A stretch of DNA of 17,121 nucleotides from Alphaproteobacteria bacterium (GTDB lineage Bacteria > Pseudomonadota > Alphaproteobacteria > Micavibrionales > Micavibrionaceae), in the NCBI GenBank assembly GCA_030432775.1, contig JAUILO010000040.1, forward strand, positions 1 through 17,121, in the 5' to 3' direction. Made by a program: the position numbers and the translations under genes. Of this stretch, positions 15,137 to 17,121 are shown one piece after another; positions within the stretch are counted from its first letter, which is position 1; each line of letters begins with the position of its first letter. A model generated the notes under the pieces. It searched no databases and was not told the DNA's origin. It was given only the letters and a program-made list of their open reading frames with translations.

Positions 15137-15227
15137 GGTCAGGTCTTTTTTGTTTAATGTTAGCTGCGCGGATATGGCCTTAATCCCTAAGCCTGTTTAT
15201 AAAATCGTTGCGGTGTAGATATATATA

Positions 15228-15632
15228 TTATTTGGACATTTTGAGAATGATGTCCCATTCATTATCTCTGACGGGCGACACGGACAGGCGAGATTGCTTG
15301 AGTAGTGCCATTTCGGATAAAGATGGTGTTTCTTTGATCTCTTTCAAGGTGACAGGATTATTAACGGGTTCAATTGCTTTGAAATCAACCATGCCGAAAC
15401 GACCTTTTTCGTCTGTATGGTCGGGATAATATTCGCTGACGACCTCAACGATACCGACAATCTCTTTACCGATATTGGAGTGGTAAAAGAATGCGCGATC
15501 ACCGATTTTCATAGCTTTCATGTTATTTGAAGCCTGGTAGTTGCGCACGCCATCCCAATGTTCGACGCCTTTTTTAACGTGATCATCCCATGACCATTTA
15601 TTCGGTTCTGATTTGATAAGCCAGTATGCCAT
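15228..15632 (-). CDS. EVE-domain protein
   Basis: 134 residues, single EVE (DUF589, PUA-like) domain, similar in layout to human THYN1. EVE domains are thought to recognise modified bases in DNA or RNA; the physiological role of the bacterial stand-alone form is not settled. Hallmarks are the N-terminal YWLIKSEPNKWSWDD, the WDGVRNYQASNNM block with its pocket residues, IGDRAFFYHSN, and IVGIVEVVSEYYPD. It lies 36 bp downstream of gpsA on the same strand, and the gpsA-EVE pairing near tsaD is common in Alphaproteobacteria. Confidence 0.95.
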   Translation of the reverse strand: MAYWLIKSEPNKWSWDDHVKKGVEHWDGVRNYQASNNMKAMKIGDRAFFYHSNIGKEIVGIVEVVSEYYPDHTDEKGRFGMVDFKAIEPVNNPVTLKEIKETPSLSEMALLKQSRLSVSPVRDNEWDIILKMSK

Positions 15633-15668
15633 AATTGTCGTTTCTTGCCTTGAGATATGGTTTGTAAA

Positions 15669-16664
15669 TTAGCTTTCGTTCTTAAGTGGGCGTTCCATCA
15701 GGGAATCAATCAACTCATCTACAGAATCTCCTGCTGATACGCAGCGGTAAACTGCTTCGGATATTGGCATTTCTACCGCATGTTTTTTTGCCATAGTAAC
15801 CATGGCTTCTGCTGTGTATACGCCTTCGGTCACGGCTTTGCCTTTGCGCTCTTCCATGATCGCGTCAAAGCTTTTGCCTTGCCCAAGCGCATAGCCAAGC
15901 GAGAAGTTACGGGATTGCATGGATGAACATGTCAGTACCATGTCACCAAAACCACACATGCCCATTAATGTTTCTTTTTGCGCGCCCATGGCCGAAGCCA
16001 ATCTGGCCATCTCGGCTACGCCGCGAGTCATAAGTGCGGATCTTGCGCTCTCGCCAAGGTCTTTGCCCAAAATCACACCGCATGCAATGGCGATTACGTT
16101 TTTCACTGCACCGCCAATCTGCGTGCCGATCAAATCGTCTGTGGTATATGGGCGGAATGTTTTGCTCGCCAATGCGTCTCTTATTTCCTGGCCAACGTCT
16201 TTATCTTTGGTGGCGATGGTTACTGCGCAAGGTTTACCGGCAGCAATCTCGCTGGCAAAAGTAGGGCCGGTCAGGATAGCGATTGCCGCTTCCGGAACTT
16301 CCTCTTCGGCGACATGGCTCATCAGAAGGCCTGTTGAAATCTCAATCCCTTTGGAACAGATAACCACGGGCTTGCCTTCGACCAGATCGCCTTTTAAGGC
16401 GGCGAGGGTGCTGCGGACGAACTGTGCGGGGGTGACAATGAGCAAAATATCGCATTCTGCAACTTTGGACAGGCTGTCAGTCGCTGTGATTGACGGGTTT
16501 AATGGGATGCCCGGCAGGAAAATATCATTTGTGTGTGTTTGGTTGATTGAGCTGACAACTTCAGGCTCTCTTGCCCATATGATGACTTCACGTCCTGCGT
16601 TGGCCGCGCTTTGCGCTAAAGCTGTTCCCCAGGCTCCTGCCCCTATGACACCGATCTTTTGCAT
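15669..16664 (-). CDS. gpsA: Glycerol-3-phosphate dehydrogenase [NAD(P)+]
   Basis: 331 residues, full length. It reduces dihydroxyacetone phosphate to sn-glycerol 3-phosphate, the backbone for phospholipids, in the cytoplasm. Signatures are the Rossmann motif GAGAWGTALA (8-17), CSKGIE (103-108), LTGPTFASEIAAGKP (131-145), the catalytic Lys in GGAVKNV (K188) and GFGDMVLTCSS (238-248). The ATG at 16664 has an AAAGGCG site about 6 nt upstream. It lies 113 bp downstream of tsaD, with a possible promoter of its own in the gap, and is followed by the EVE gene. Confidence 0.98.
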   Translation of the reverse strand: MQKIGVIGAGAWGTALAQSAANAGREVIIWAREPEVVSSINQTHTNDIFLPGIPLNPSITATDSLSKVAECDILLIVTPAQFVRSTLAALKGDLVEGKPVVICSKGIEISTGLLMSHVAEEEVPEAAIAILTGPTFASEIAAGKPCAVTIATKDKDVGQEIRDALASKTFRPYTTDDLIGTQIGGAVKNVIAIACGVILGKDLGESARSALMTRGVAEMARLASAMGAQKETLMGMCGFGDMVLTCSSMQSRNFSLGYALGQGKSFDAIMEERKGKAVTEGVYTAEAMVTMAKKHAVEMPISEAVYRCVSAGDSVDELIDSLMERPLKNES

Positions 16665-16709
16665 TATTTCGCCTTTACTCTAAATTTTGTTTTTGTTCTT
16701 AAACCCAAT

Positions 16710-16738
16710 TTTATAATAGAAACTAAAGCCTTCGTCTA
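16710..16738 (-). promoter_or_regulatory. Possible gpsA promoter
   Basis: On the - strand, TAGACG (-35, 16733-16738), 17-bp spacer, TATAAA (-10, 16710-16715), in the 113-bp tsaD-gpsA gap. The -35 is weak, so gpsA may also be read from tsaD. Confidence 0.3.
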
Positions 16739-16777
16739 TCACGGAATTTTTACGCCGTTGACACTGCGTTCTGTATT

Positions 16778-17121
16778 CTACGCGCCAACCTGATCATTCA
16801 GCTCTTCCAGTGGCCAGCGCGGCCGCGCTTTAAGGTCGAGTGTGTCGCTCATCCCAAGGCGTAGACGTTCAATACCGGCCCAAGCGATCATCGCTGCATT
16901 GTCTGAGCATAATTTCAGCGGGGGCGCGACAAAGCTCATACTTTTATCCTCCGCCAGTTTTTCAAGTGCTGTTCTTATGGTTAAGTTGGCCGCAACACCC
17001 CCGGACATCACCAATGCAGGTTTTCTGCCATTGATGTTATGATCGTGCTTGAATATATCGATTGCTTTGGTTAGGCGGTTTTTCAGTACGTCACAAACCG
17101 CGTCTTGAAAGCTATAGGCCA
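16778..17121 (-). CDS. tsaD: tRNA t6A transferase TsaD, 3' end only
   Basis: The last 114 or so residues; the frame is open to the window edge and the start lies beyond it. TsaD (Gcp/YgjD, Kae1 family) transfers the threonylcarbamoyl group to A37 of ANN-decoding tRNAs, working with TsaB and TsaE. The visible part has the C-terminal signatures AYSFQDAV, LVMSGGVAANLTIR, the PPLKLCSDNAAMIAWAGIERL block with its metal- and nucleotide-binding Asp-Asn, and the terminal RPRWPL. Nothing looks damaged. It is upstream of gpsA on the same strand, as in many Alphaproteobacteria. Confidence 0.97.
   Translation of the reverse strand, partial: AYSFQDAVCDVLKNRLTKAIDIFKHDHNINGRKPALVMSGGVAANLTIRTALEKLAEDKSMSFVAPPLKLCSDNAAMIAWAGIERLRLGMSDTLDLKARPRWPLEELNDQVGA

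Noticed and set aside
15919..16683. Long + strand open frame opposite gpsA
   Set aside because: It is the shadow of gpsA, whose motifs and ribosome binding site are clear.

Overview
The window looks like chromosomal DNA from an alphaproteobacterium of moderate GC. This rests on gene content: a COQ9-family ubiquinone protein, a COQ8-type ABC1 kinase, a GapR (DUF2312) nucleoid protein, and an EVE-domain gene next to gpsA and tsaD, an order familiar from Alphaproteobacteria. A DotI/IcmL-like exported protein would fit a Micavibrio-like or other deep lineage, but that placement is inference. No tRNA, rRNA, IS element, phage gene or CRISPR array is visible.

Layout. (1) Positions 1-6788 hold an unusual left-hand locus on the + strand: a 5'-truncated VWA protein with an acidic, Gln-rich, internally duplicated N-terminal part; an 885-residue AAA+ ATPase of the MoxR/CobS kind with a long insertion and a long C-terminal extension; a 113-residue protein; and a 506-residue protein built of degenerate ankyrin-like repeats. 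The last two overlap by 8 nt. A strong intrinsic terminator at 6756-6788 closes the locus. (2) Positions 6933-8844 (- strand) carry msrA and a COQ8-like kinase gene. (3) Positions 8968-10766 (+ strand) carry coq9, a DotI/IcmL-like exported protein and gapR, with a terminator-like hairpin just before gapR. (4) Positions 10852-12056 carry two unrecognised genes, divergent, each with a plausible promoter. (5) Positions 12170-17121 (- strand) carry acetyl-CoA synthetase, an EamA-type transporter, an EVE-domain protein, gpsA and the 3' end of tsaD.

How the genes may work together. MoxR-type AAA+ ATPases and VWA proteins commonly act as pairs, the ATPase remodelling a target that the VWA protein helps to select. 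Here the pair sits beside two proteins that share a repeat, so a four-component machine is the main candidate for an undescribed system in the window. The COQ8-like and COQ9 genes are divergent neighbours and both serve ubiquinone synthesis. The rest is housekeeping: methionine sulfoxide repair, acetate activation, phospholipid precursor synthesis and tRNA t6A modification.

Limits: all calls come from reading sequence and motifs by eye. The first and last genes run off the window. Promoters and hairpins are pattern matches only.
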